Shown here piece after piece: positions 45,144 to 52,829 of a DNA stretch of 64,000 bases; position 1 is the stretch's first letter, and the number at the start of each line of letters is the position of its first letter. The position numbers were made by a program, and so were the translations under genes. Location: assembly GCA_965214875.1 (NCBI GenBank), contig OZ243980.1, positions 2,418,001 through 2,482,000 of the forward strand, given 5' to 3'. This stretch comes from CBDAUN01 sp965214875 (GTDB lineage: Bacteria; Pseudomonadota; Gammaproteobacteria; Arenicellales; JAJDZL01). The notes under the pieces are model-generated. The model saw only the letters and a list, made by a program, of their open reading frames with translations, had not been told where the DNA came from and did no database searches.

Positions 45144-46727
45144 ATGAATGTAAAAACTCAGACAGAGCGCCGTCCACTGCCGCTTGGCTATCAATCATTT
45201 GCCAACCTCAGAAACGAGGGCTGCTACTATGTCGCCAAGACCCGACTGATTCGAAAGATGATCAGGCAGGGACGGTTCTACTTTCTCTCCCGCCCGCGCC
45301 GCTTCGGCAAAAGCCTGCTGGTCAGCACGCTGAAAGAGCTGTTTGAAGGGAACGAACCCCTGTTTCAAGGCTTGGACATCCATCAGTGCTGGGACTGGTC
45401 GGCAAAGCATCCCGTAGTTCGCTTGACGCTCGACGGCAAGGTCGGCACGCCTGAGCAGGTGGAAAATTCCATTCTAAACCAGTTATACGATATTGAACTC
45501 GCATTTGACCTGAAAAACTTGCCACCCGCAACAACCTCTGCCGAACGGCTTCGAAGTATCCTGCCCCGGCTGCATCAGGCGACCGGCAGGCAGGCGGTGG
45601 TTCTGGTGGACGAGTACGACAAGCCCGTTCTGGATGCACTGGGGGATGGTGAGAGAGCCAGGGCGAACAGGGATTGCCTGCGGGAAATATACGGCATCCT
45701 GAAAAGCTCCGAAGACCACATCCGCTTCGTATTCGTCACCGGCATCACGATGTTCTCGAAGAGCAGTTTTTATTCAGGCCTCAACAACCTTGACGACATC
45801 AGTCTGAATCCTCCTTTTGCGGCCATCTGCGACTACACGGAGCGCGATCTCGACACCGTGTTCGCCCCCGAGCTCGACGGGCTCGACCGGCACAGGATTC
45901 GTCAATGGTACAACGGCTACAGCTGGCTTGGCGGGGATAGGCTCTACAACCCGCACGACATTCTTCACCTGTTCAAGGATCGCGAATTTCGATCCCACTG
46001 GTTCAAGACCGGGCAGCCGGGCTACCTGTACCGGCTGCTGAAGGACAGAAAGTTCAGCCCCATGGCGTCGGACAACTGCGTGGCGGACGCGGATTTCGTC
46101 TCGACTTTCGAGCTCGACAGCTTCAGCAATGAAGCATTGCTGTTCCAGTCGGGGTATCTGACCATCGCGCGAAAAGAACCGCAAGGCGATGGCGTTCTGT
46201 ACTATCTGGATTATCCCAATTTCGAGGTGCGGAGCAGTTTCAACAAGGGATTGGCCGAGCACCTGACAGGGCGGGGCCGAGAAGTGGCAGCCGCCGGGAA
46301 GAGTCTTGTCGACTGTCGCGTCAAGAACGACTTTTCGGCGTTCAAGGAGATCATTCAGGCATTGCTTGCGGGGATTCCCCATCCATGGCATGACGGCGGC
46401 AATCTTGGCCGCTATGAATCCTGGTATGCGAGCTTGCTGTACATGGGTTTTCGAACGACCCGGGCGGATCTGCGCGTGGAGGAGGTGACAAGCCGCGGGC
46501 GATCGGACATGGCGCTGCTGCATGAAGGGCAGGTTTTCGTACTTGAATTCAAAATGGTGGAAAACAGCACAGGAACGGAAGAAGGTCTCAACAGCGCCAT
46601 TGCTCAGATACGGGAGCGCGGCTATGCGGAGAAGTATCGGGACCGCGGAGAGCTCGTCCACCTGATCGGAATGGCGTTCGGCCGAAAGGAGAGAAATCTG
46701 CTGGATATCCGTGCTGAGACACTTTAA
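45144..46727 (+). CDS. AAA-ATPase-like / DUF1703 (PDDEXK) protein
   Basis: A 527-residue protein of the AAA-ATPase_like plus PDDEXK_9 family. Walker A-like RPRRFGKSLLVSTLKELF (about 51-68), Walker B-like AVVLVDEYDKPVLDAL (about 151-166), sensor-like FVFVTGITMFSKSSF, then a C-terminal nuclease-like domain with GRSDMALLHEGQVFVLEFKM (D, E and K of the active site). Such genes are multi-copy in many bacteria and their role is unclear; some are suspected mobile or defence genes. It is intact, unlike most accessory genes in this window. Confidence 0.88.
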   Translation: MNVKTQTERRPLPLGYQSFANLRNEGCYYVAKTRLIRKMIRQGRFYFLSRPRRFGKSLLVSTLKELFEGNEPLFQGLDIHQCWDWSAKHPVVRLTLDGKVGTPEQVENSILNQLYDIELAFDLKNLPPATTSAERLRSILPRLHQATGRQAVVLVDEYDKPVLDALGDGERARANRDCLREIYGILKSSEDHIRFVFVTGITMFSKSSFYSGLNNLDDISLNPPFAAICDYTERDLDTVFAPELDGLDRHRIRQWYNGYSWLGGDRLYNPHDILHLFKDREFRSHWFKTGQPGYLYRLLKDRKFSPMASDNCVADADFVSTFELDSFSNEALLFQSGYLTIARKEPQGDGVLYYLDYPNFEVRSSFNKGLAEHLTGRGREVAAAGKSLVDCRVKNDFSAFKEIIQALLAGIPHPWHDGGNLGRYESWYASLLYMGFRTTRADLRVEEVTSRGRSDMALLHEGQVFVLEFKMVENSTGTEEGLNSAIAQIRERGYAEKYRDRGELVHLIGMAFGRKERNLLDIRAETL

Positions 46728-46885
46728 CCTGCCAACGATATCTTTCTAGAAACTAAAATTCATGAGCCTCTGATAAGAATGAAAAACTGGTTTTCGTTTA
46801 TGCGAATGATGCTGTCTCAGCCGTGCATGGTTGATTGCTCAAATGGAAAAACCTTAACGCGAGACGCTATAGAAAACTATCAAAT

Positions 46886-47302
46886 TCAACAACAAATAGC
46901 ACGAACATGACCTTCATAAGAGTAATCCAGAATCAACTTATCCCGAGTAACAATCGCAAGGTTCAGTGAGCGTGCAGTTGAAACGATAATTCGGTCGGCA
47001 GGGTCGTTCGGCGGGTTTCCTGGCAACTCATAGGAATTTACAAGGATACGCGGGGAAAGCGCGGTGACTTCGATGCCATTCTGAGCGGCGAAAAACTCAA
47101 ACCAATCTAGTACTGAGCGTTCCAGTCTTATGCGTTCTTTTGCAACGAGAGCACTCAATTCCCAAGCCGAAATGGGAGACACGTAAATTTTGCAACCTTC
47201 ACGATACGACGCATTAATTTGTTTTACCGCCGCTTCTTCCATCGACTCGCCTGTTCCCATCCAGATGATAGCGCAGGTATCAAGTAGCAAATCATTCTTC
47301 AT
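46886..47302 (-). CDS. PIN-domain toxin (VapC-like)
   Basis: A 138-residue PIN ribonuclease starting MKNDLLLDTCAIIWMG. Acidic active-site residues are visible: Asp in LLDTCAIIW, Glu in ISAWELSAL, Asp in NDPADRIIVSTA and Asp in VTRDKLI. It overlaps the upstream DUF7662-type gene by 11 bases, the usual layout of a toxin-antitoxin pair. All catalytic residues seem intact, so it is probably active. Confidence 0.88.
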   Translation of the reverse strand: MKNDLLLDTCAIIWMGTGESMEEAAVKQINASYREGCKIYVSPISAWELSALVAKERIRLERSVLDWFEFFAAQNGIEVTALSPRILVNSYELPGNPPNDPADRIIVSTARSLNLAIVTRDKLILDYSYEGHVRAICC

Positions 47303-47729
47303 TGTAGAGTTTTGCATTCATTGCTAAATCTGCCCAGTCGTCGGATGCAGGCACAGTCAAATCAGCATCGCCAGGCATAGTCACTGTATCCCGCAAACAT
47401 CCAAAAGCAGGGTGAATATCTCGACCGCTTGGCAACGACATTTTTGATGGATTTGCAAGAGCATTCCCAACTCCAGTCTTAACGAAGACTAAACTTTCGT
47501 TGTTAATATTTACTTGGGTTGTCTTGAAACCAGCCGCGGTCCACGATCGAGTCATTGCGCTATTAGATGTATTGTTGCTCCACCAAGGACGGTGCTTCCG
47601 AGCTGAGGGAGGCAAACGATCACCAATTATTGTTTCAATCTCTGAGAAGGTTATGAAGATGGTTTCGAATCCAGCCGACTTCAAATAAGCTTCCAAAGGT
47701 GCATATTTTGACACTATCTGTTCCCCCAT
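47292..47729 (-). CDS. DUF7662-type protein, probable partner of the PIN toxin
   Basis: About 145 residues. The first 75 (KYAPLEAYLKSAGFETIFIT, FSEIETIIGDRLPPSARKHR, PWWSNNT) match the DUF7662 fold, a putative DNA-binding module. The C-terminal part is less structured and ends DDWADLAMNAKLYNEE, which could clasp the toxin. It precedes and overlaps the PIN gene, so it is a likely antitoxin; the antitoxin role is inferred from position. ATG 47729 follows an in-frame TTG. Confidence 0.7.
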   Translation of the reverse strand: MGEQIVSKYAPLEAYLKSAGFETIFITFSEIETIIGDRLPPSARKHRPWWSNNTSNSAMTRSWTAAGFKTTQVNINNESLVFVKTGVGNALANPSKMSLPSGRDIHPAFGCLRDTVTMPGDADLTVPASDDWADLAMNAKLYNEE

Positions 47730-48623
47730 CAAATAAGTATAAACTACAATTTTAATACTATTAATATATTACTATAGTTAGAAACTATATATGTAGCAGA
47801 CATTTGAATCCAGATTCGACTATTCAGGTCGAAATCCCCATTACACGGCAAAACTCACCTCAGTACATAATTTGAGATCCGGTCCAAAATCTCTGCATAG
47901 AACAGTTCAAGAAAGACCTAAGCATCATCTGCACCTCCAGGTTTCTGTTCAAAACGACGAATTAAATGAGAAGTCTGACAAGTTTTAAAGGCGTGAACAT
48001 ATATCCGCATTTTTGACAGTTTTACCAGCATGCTTACCGTTCAAGAAAATAACTTGTTCGGCTACTATAAGAATCGTGTTTACCGCTGAAGAAACCGAAC
48101 AAATCCTCAACGTCAACCACGGCAATTTTTTGGTGCCGCTGAACAACCGCAAAACCGCAAACTATTGCTGAAATAGCGGCAAGGCTTCATGTCGTGCTAC
48201 CCCCGCAATATTGTGTCTTGGGAAGCGTCCCGCCATCCTGGCATATCGACACTCCCATGGGCCACGAGGACCAAACAAATTCATATTACGCAGGATTATT
48301 GAGGGCGGCAGAATCACATGGCGCAAATCGACATGTGATTCCGTTTCAGTCTGTCGCAACCTAGGAGATATTGCGCCTTGGTTGATACGCGGAAAACAGA
48401 ACAAGACCTGCAGGCACTTGGCAGATTTAATCGATTTTCGGCCCAAAAGTCATGGTACTTGGTATTGTCGGATAATGTCTGCAGTATTGTCTTTTTGAAA
48501 ATTGCCACGAAAATGACGCACACTTGCCTCCGGTTAATCAGTTGAACCGCGAGTAATTGAACTATAGTAACCTTAACTAAGGATGACAGCGAAACAGATA
48601 GCAACTGTGAGGGAATAAATACA
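47730..48623. other. Long AT-rich region with decayed coding traces
   Basis: About 890 bases without an intact gene. A plus-strand trace near 48070-48170 reads IVFTAEETEQILNVNHGNF before a stop, and short frames between 48160 and 48500 overlap on both strands with no recognisable family. It appears to be degraded sequence. Confidence 0.4.
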
Positions 48624-49181
48624 ATGTCCACTGAAGCTTTCGACAATTTCGTGAAGAGAAGACTGAACGAAGCAAAAAACAATAATCTATCTGTCAATAC
48701 AGATTGGGACAAAAGGCGAGAAGATTGGATACGGTCATTGAACAATCTGTATTCAAGAATGGAGCAATACCTGGAAAAGTACTTGAAGGCGGATCAGATA
48801 CAGGTCACTCGGGAAGAGATTGAAATATCAGAAGAATTTCTAGGCAGTTATGTGGTAGAGAAACTGACATTTCAAATTGGAAACGAGAAAGTTGTAGCTC
48901 AGCCAATAGGTCGTAATGTGATCGGTGCATCAGGGCGCGTGGATCTGATCGGGGTAAGGGGCAGGGTTCGCCTTGTTCTGCTTTAAAAGGCAGATCCAGC
49001 AAATCAGACCAAGAACAAAGTCGCAGAAATAATGGGGAAAGAACCGATCAGACCTATGGTCCCATGTAGCGATACCATCGAAACGGTTTGGCATATCGCC
49101 ACTTTCCCTCCGCACATTACTACAACGCCATTGGATGCCGACACATTCCGCGATGCCTTTGTGGAATTGTCGGATGTCTAA
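48624..49181 (+). pseudogene. Partner gene of the HEPN-like protein, interrupted by TAA
   Basis: From ATG 48624 the frame runs 120 residues (FDNFVKRRLNEAKNNNLSVN, WDKRREDWIRSLNNLYSRM, NVIGASGRVDLIGVRGRVRL) to a TAA at 48984. The same frame then stays open for 64 more codons (KADPANQTKNKVAEIMGKEP, TPLDADTFRDAFVELSDV) to a stop that overlaps the next start as ATGTCTAA. One substitution, for example GAA to TAA, would explain this. It may have been one 185-residue protein. Its function is not known. Confidence 0.55.
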
Positions 49182-49716
49182 AAGAGTTATTTTTTCAGAG
49201 GACTACCCTGAGCTCGTTGCAATAGGTGAACTCTACGTTGTCTCTATTAGATCCATGGAGATGTACTATTCTCCTTCGAATACGCAATTTGATTCTCGTT
49301 TCCAATTCTATTCTCGCGAGGAAGTAAAGGAAGTAATGGAGAGCCGCATTGAAGAGATTGAGACCTCTTTAACATTTACGTTGCTTGCGTCAATCGAGGC
49401 ATCGTTTCGAGTTGACTATCTTTGGCGTTGTTATCGTAAAATGAAAGATCCACTTTCGAGAAATTTTTATGACTTGCACAAAAAGAAAGGGAACCAAGTG
49501 TCGCTCAAGGATGATCTCCATCTCCTCAACATATGGAAAGAACATGGCAGCATTCGGCTTTCACTGCTGGGGGACATAAAATCAGCATTCAACTATCAAG
49601 ATTGGCTAGCTCATGGGAGGTGTTGGGTTCCAAAACTTGGCAGACGCTACGATTTTCCGAGTATTTATGATTTAGCCCTTGATGTGGATAAATCAATCCT
49701 ATTTGAAAAACCATAG
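49174..49716 (+). CDS. HEPN-like protein, active-site Arg replaced by Gln
   Basis: A 180-residue, mostly helical protein from ATG 49174. FNYQDWLAHGRCWVPKLGR (139-157) strongly resembles the RxxxxH region of RiboL-PSP-type HEPN ribonucleases, where FxYRxWLAHGR is usual; here Arg is Gln142 while His147 is kept. It overlaps the upstream broken gene by 8 bases. The pair looks like a toxin-antitoxin or abortive-infection unit that has lost activity. Family call is from motif similarity only. Confidence 0.55.
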   Translation: MSKRVIFSEDYPELVAIGELYVVSIRSMEMYYSPSNTQFDSRFQFYSREEVKEVMESRIEEIETSLTFTLLASIEASFRVDYLWRCYRKMKDPLSRNFYDLHKKKGNQVSLKDDLHLLNIWKEHGSIRLSLLGDIKSAFNYQDWLAHGRCWVPKLGRRYDFPSIYDLALDVDKSILFEKP

Positions 49717-49953
49717 AATCCGAAAATAGCGTCTCAAGTATCAGGGAGCAAATTCGCAATATTCATCGGTCAGCCGTGGACGGGGCACTATGTTCGTTCC
49801 GGATAGTCCTCTAGTCGAGCTTCAAGGCATCGACGAAAAACATATCTATCGGCTGTAGACCACCTAAACCACTTCGCACGATGCGCTTATCTATCAGACT
49901 GTAAAGACTGCCCCAGAGCCAAGTATCGATTACGTTGATGGTCTGTGGATGCT

Positions 49954-50199
49954 GAGATATTTTCAAAAGTAGTGTTTGGGGCATTCAAGCGGCCATCTGG
50001 TCGTTCAGGTGTTCCGCCTCGATTCCGTCTTTGGATTGTACACCTTCCACCACCTTGCCGAGCTTTCCGAAGCCTCTCAGACGCCTCCAGCACCATTCGG
50101 CACAGATTCCAAGCTCGGCAGCATACACAGCATCCTCCGGCGGCCCACATCCCCTCGAGCGCCTCGTCCGATAGCGGGTGGTCGCGAACGTCGACATAC
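49954..50199 (-). mobile_element. IS256-family remnant (copy 2)
   Basis: The left inverted repeat GAGATATTTTCAAAAGTAGT starts at 49954; the minus strand then codes for a decayed transposase C-terminus (YRTRRSRGCGPPEDAVYAAE and GFGKLGKVVEGVQSKDGIEA). The other end is missing. It lies between the HEPN-like pair and the DUF433/DUF5615 module. Confidence 0.7.
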
Positions 50200-50278
50200 A
50201 GGATTCACCTGTCCAGCACCGTAAAAATCAGGCTTTCGAGACCGTATTCCGAGGTGTCAGTAGTCAAGACTTGCATTT

Positions 50279-50596
50279 TCAGATTGGAACTTCACGGACC
50301 TGGCCTGGCCCAACTTCCTCTATGGCCAAGCGGATATCTTCAGTTTTATGCTGCACCCGCGGCCATGCCGTGGACATTAGCACGACGATTGCCAATCGGC
50401 TACCAGTCAGGTTTTGTTGGTATCGCATGTTCTGGTCCGTGGTCACGATGATCTCATAGCCGTCTTCTTCAGCCCGCCAGATGAGCTCCCCGTTTTCCAG
50501 CATCTCCCATCCCCTCTCCGCGGCCCGGTCTACGGAATGCTCCGCGAGGTGTCGCCGAAGAGGCGCTGGAGCACCATGGTCAAACAGGAAATTCAC
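50279..50596 (-). CDS. DUF5615 PIN-like protein (probable toxin)
   Basis: A 105-residue PIN-like protein from GTG 50596 (VNFLFDHGAPAPLRRHLAEH). FDHG and VTTDQNMRYQQ carry the conserved acidic residues of the Mut7-C/DUF5615 fold. The start overlaps the stop of the upstream DUF433 gene as GTGA, giving translational coupling. This is a common toxin-antitoxin-like pair. The frame extends upstream but belongs to the partner region. Confidence 0.82.
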   Translation of the reverse strand: MNFLFDHGAPAPLRRHLAEHSVDRAAERGWEMLENGELIWRAEEDGYEIIVTTDQNMRYQQNLTGSRLAIVVLMSTAWPRVQHKTEDIRLAIEEVGPGQVREVPI

Positions 50597-50820
50597 GCTT
50601 CGACGGGAGCCTTGAGGGACTCGGTTTCGTGTTTGAGGACAGCGGCCACCTGCCACGCCTTCACCTCTGGATACCACTCAAGAAACTCGTTCACGGTGGC
50701 ACCGCTTCCAATATTCTCGAAAAGGGCATACACAGGCACCCGAGTTCCGCTAAAGGCCCAGTCGCCGCTGATCTTGTGAGGATTACGTTCCACTGCCGCG
50801 CAGTTCGTCCAGTTCGTCAT
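50593..50820 (-). CDS. DUF433 protein (probable antitoxin)
   Basis: A 75-residue protein with the DUF433 helix-turn-helix pattern: NPHKISGDWAFSGTRVPVYA (GTRVPV motif), LFENIGSGATVNEFLEWYPE and VKAWQVAAVLKH. It usually pairs with DUF5615 proteins, as here. It sits directly after an hsdS remnant, so the module was probably carried inside a type I restriction locus. Confidence 0.85.
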   Translation of the reverse strand: MTNWTNCAAVERNPHKISGDWAFSGTRVPVYALFENIGSGATVNEFLEWYPEVKAWQVAAVLKHETESLKAPVEA

Positions 50821-51060
50821 GAAGTTGCCTCCGTTTGCAGGGTTGTGTTAGATGTTTTTGAATCAAATGAGCTTTGAACTGCCCCATCTCTCTATTATCC
50901 GCGCCGAATTTCGGTAGTTTAGTCGCTGCATCAAGCTTGCCGGTGACCGCATCGGCGATCAAGCAAGTGCGTACGGTATTCGCGCAGGAGTTCAATCTCC
51001 CGATTCTTTCGGTCAATGACTTCGTTTGTCGTCTTGATATTGTCATTCAAAAATCGGGGA
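50783..51060 (-). pseudogene. HsdS C-terminal remnant
   Basis: The upstream frame reads NDNIKTTNEVIDRKNREIEL-LREYRTHLLD and the next frame resumes LIADAVTGKLDAATKLPKFG. This is the conserved C-terminal helix of type I restriction specificity subunits (EIxLLREYRTxLIADVVTGKLD). A frameshift lies near 50965. The rest of the gene is cut off by the miniature IS256-type element at 51072. Confidence 0.6.
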
Positions 51061-51071
51061 TGGCTGTTTGT

Positions 51072-51404
51072 GAGATATTGCCAAAAGTAGCGCTTGGCGG
51101 GGGAGCGACATTCAAGCGGCCATCTGGTCGTTCGGCTGTTTCACTTCGATTCCGTCTTTGAATTGTACACCTTCCACCACCTTGCCGAGCTCGGACATCC
51201 TGCACAACATCCGCCGCGCACCCTCGCGCGCCAGCTCGGCTAGCGGTTCGTGGAAATTGTCGGGCACTTCAAGCGAAACAGCGCTGTTCTTGCTCATGAG
51301 TGGCATGCCTCTCTGGTTGGTTGCAGTTTTCATTGATCTACTTGAGCTAGTTGCGCCACTTAAATGTCGTTCCCCCCGCCAAGCGCTGCTTTTGGCAATA
51401 TCTC
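51072..51404 (-). mobile_element. Miniature IS256-family element (copy 3) with fused mini-ORF
   Basis: Only 333 bases, with good inverted repeats: GAGATATTGCCAAAAGTAGC-GCTTGGCGGGGG at the left, its complement at the right. On the minus strand ORF 51112-51333 joins the transposase N-terminus (MSKNSAVSLEVPDNFHEPLA, ELAREGARRML) directly to its C-terminus (ELGKVVEGVQFKDGIEVKQP), deleting the whole catalytic centre in frame. It is inserted in or next to the hsdS remnant. Confidence 0.75.
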
Positions 51405-52062
51405 TGCTCAGATCTATCTAACTCAAACCAGCATTGCCAAGAGAAGTTAAGCCGCACTAAATTGCACAAACTACTTTTGGAACCGTTTCTATATTGCAAA
51501 AACATTCGGAACTAATTCATAAGGACAAAGGCGCGAAGCAATTTAAGTAGTGGAGGTAGCAGGAATTGAACCTGCATCAGTCAGCACTTGAAGAAATACA
51601 ATATTAAAGCATTGATAATGAAAAAAATCACAATGTTGTTCTTTGCATGTCAGCGCGGACGCAGAAGGCGAGCTTGTCCACTATTTTTTGTAGCTTATTA
51701 ACGAGTTCACTGCACTTAAGCATGCTCCAAAAGCATTGCAACTCACGTCGAAACCAAATCCACCCTCAGTGGATACAACTTCACTTTACTGATTAGTGTG
51801 GCATCATCAGATTTTGAGTTGTTTTGGTGCATAATTGCGACAAATTTAACGAACTCTGCAACAATATTGCAACCTGGCAATCAAAAACGGTCGTAGCTGT
51901 GCTCTGCATTCGAATTTCAGTAGCTCGATAATTTACCAAGCAGGCAAAACTTGTGCCAGCAACTGCTTAACTCGGCACGTGCAACGTTCACCCATTAGCC
52001 AAAGCCGCATTCAATCAAGATTCTTGAACTGCCTCACGTTGAGTTTAACTCTATCTTCAGTC
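51405..52062. other. Intergenic region with a tRNA 3'-end fragment
   Basis: About 650 AT-rich bases without a gene. At 51551-51578 the minus strand reads GCAGGTTCAATTCCTGC then TACCTCCACTA, which is a T arm and acceptor 3' strand of a tRNA or tmRNA with a mutated CCA. No matching 5' half was found next to it, so it may be an attachment-site scar. Confidence 0.45.
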
Positions 52063-52704
52063 ATGACCCTGACACGAAACTTACCTCTTGTCATTGACAA
52101 GTCCGCATTGCTGTTCATTGATGTGCAGAATTTTTGCGCCCATCGAAGCGGTAGCGAGTTTGCCAATCTGACACAATCGGAATTCGAGGAACAGTATGGC
52201 TGGCACTTCGAACAACTCGCGGCGTTCGTGATACCGAATATGAAAAAACTGCAAATTGCGTTTCGAAATCGCGGCATGGAAGTGATGTACACCACAATCG
52301 AAAGCCTTACCCAAGATGGAAGGGACCGCAGTCTCGACTACAAGATTACAGGGTTCAACGTCCCTAAAGGATCCTGGGATGGACGTGTGATCAGTCAGAT
52401 TGAACCAAAAGAAAACGAAATCTGGCTACCGAAGTCATCGTCCTCCGTGTTTGTTTCAACCAATATCGACTACATTTTGAGAAATCTTGGCATCAAGCAG
52501 CTGGTTATCAGCGGCCTTCTCTCCGATCAGTGCGTCGAAAGCGCAATTAGAGATGCCTGCGATTTAGGCTACTTGGTTACCCAGGTTACCGATGCGTGCG
52601 CATCGATCACCCGCGAACGCCATGAAAATTCGCTCAAGGCGATAAAGGGCTACTGTCGACAACTCACAACGCAGCAATTGCTGCAAGAGCTCAAGGATCA
52701 ATGA
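52063..52704 (+). CDS. Isochorismatase-family cysteine hydrolase
   Basis: A 213-residue hydrolase from ATG 52063 (MTLTRNLPLVIDKSALLFID); the frame opens earlier at 51979 but the added residues are not conserved. The triad is visible: Asp in LLFIDVQNFC, Lys in WLPKSSSSVFVST and Cys in SGLLSDQCVESAIRDACDLG. Members cleave C-N or ether bonds (nicotinamidase, ureidoacrylate or carbamoyl-sarcosine amidohydrolases); the substrate here is unknown. N-carbamoylsarcosine hydrolysis would fit the sarcosine theme but is speculation. Confidence 0.88.
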   Translation: MTLTRNLPLVIDKSALLFIDVQNFCAHRSGSEFANLTQSEFEEQYGWHFEQLAAFVIPNMKKLQIAFRNRGMEVMYTTIESLTQDGRDRSLDYKITGFNVPKGSWDGRVISQIEPKENEIWLPKSSSSVFVSTNIDYILRNLGIKQLVISGLLSDQCVESAIRDACDLGYLVTQVTDACASITRERHENSLKAIKGYCRQLTTQQLLQELKDQ

Positions 52705-52829
52705 TGCAAACGCGCTCGATGCCTGTACAGGTATTGAAAGTGATTGGCATTCGGGGACTCATTGCGGGGCGGAGAAGATATCATCGGATCGCTCCTAAGC
52801 TGGAGCGGCTTGCGAGGACTTGCCAAGAA

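Noticed and set aside
48314..48745. 143-residue minus-strand ORF
   Set aside because: Overlaps the HEPN-partner ORF start in antisense; no motif or ribosome site.
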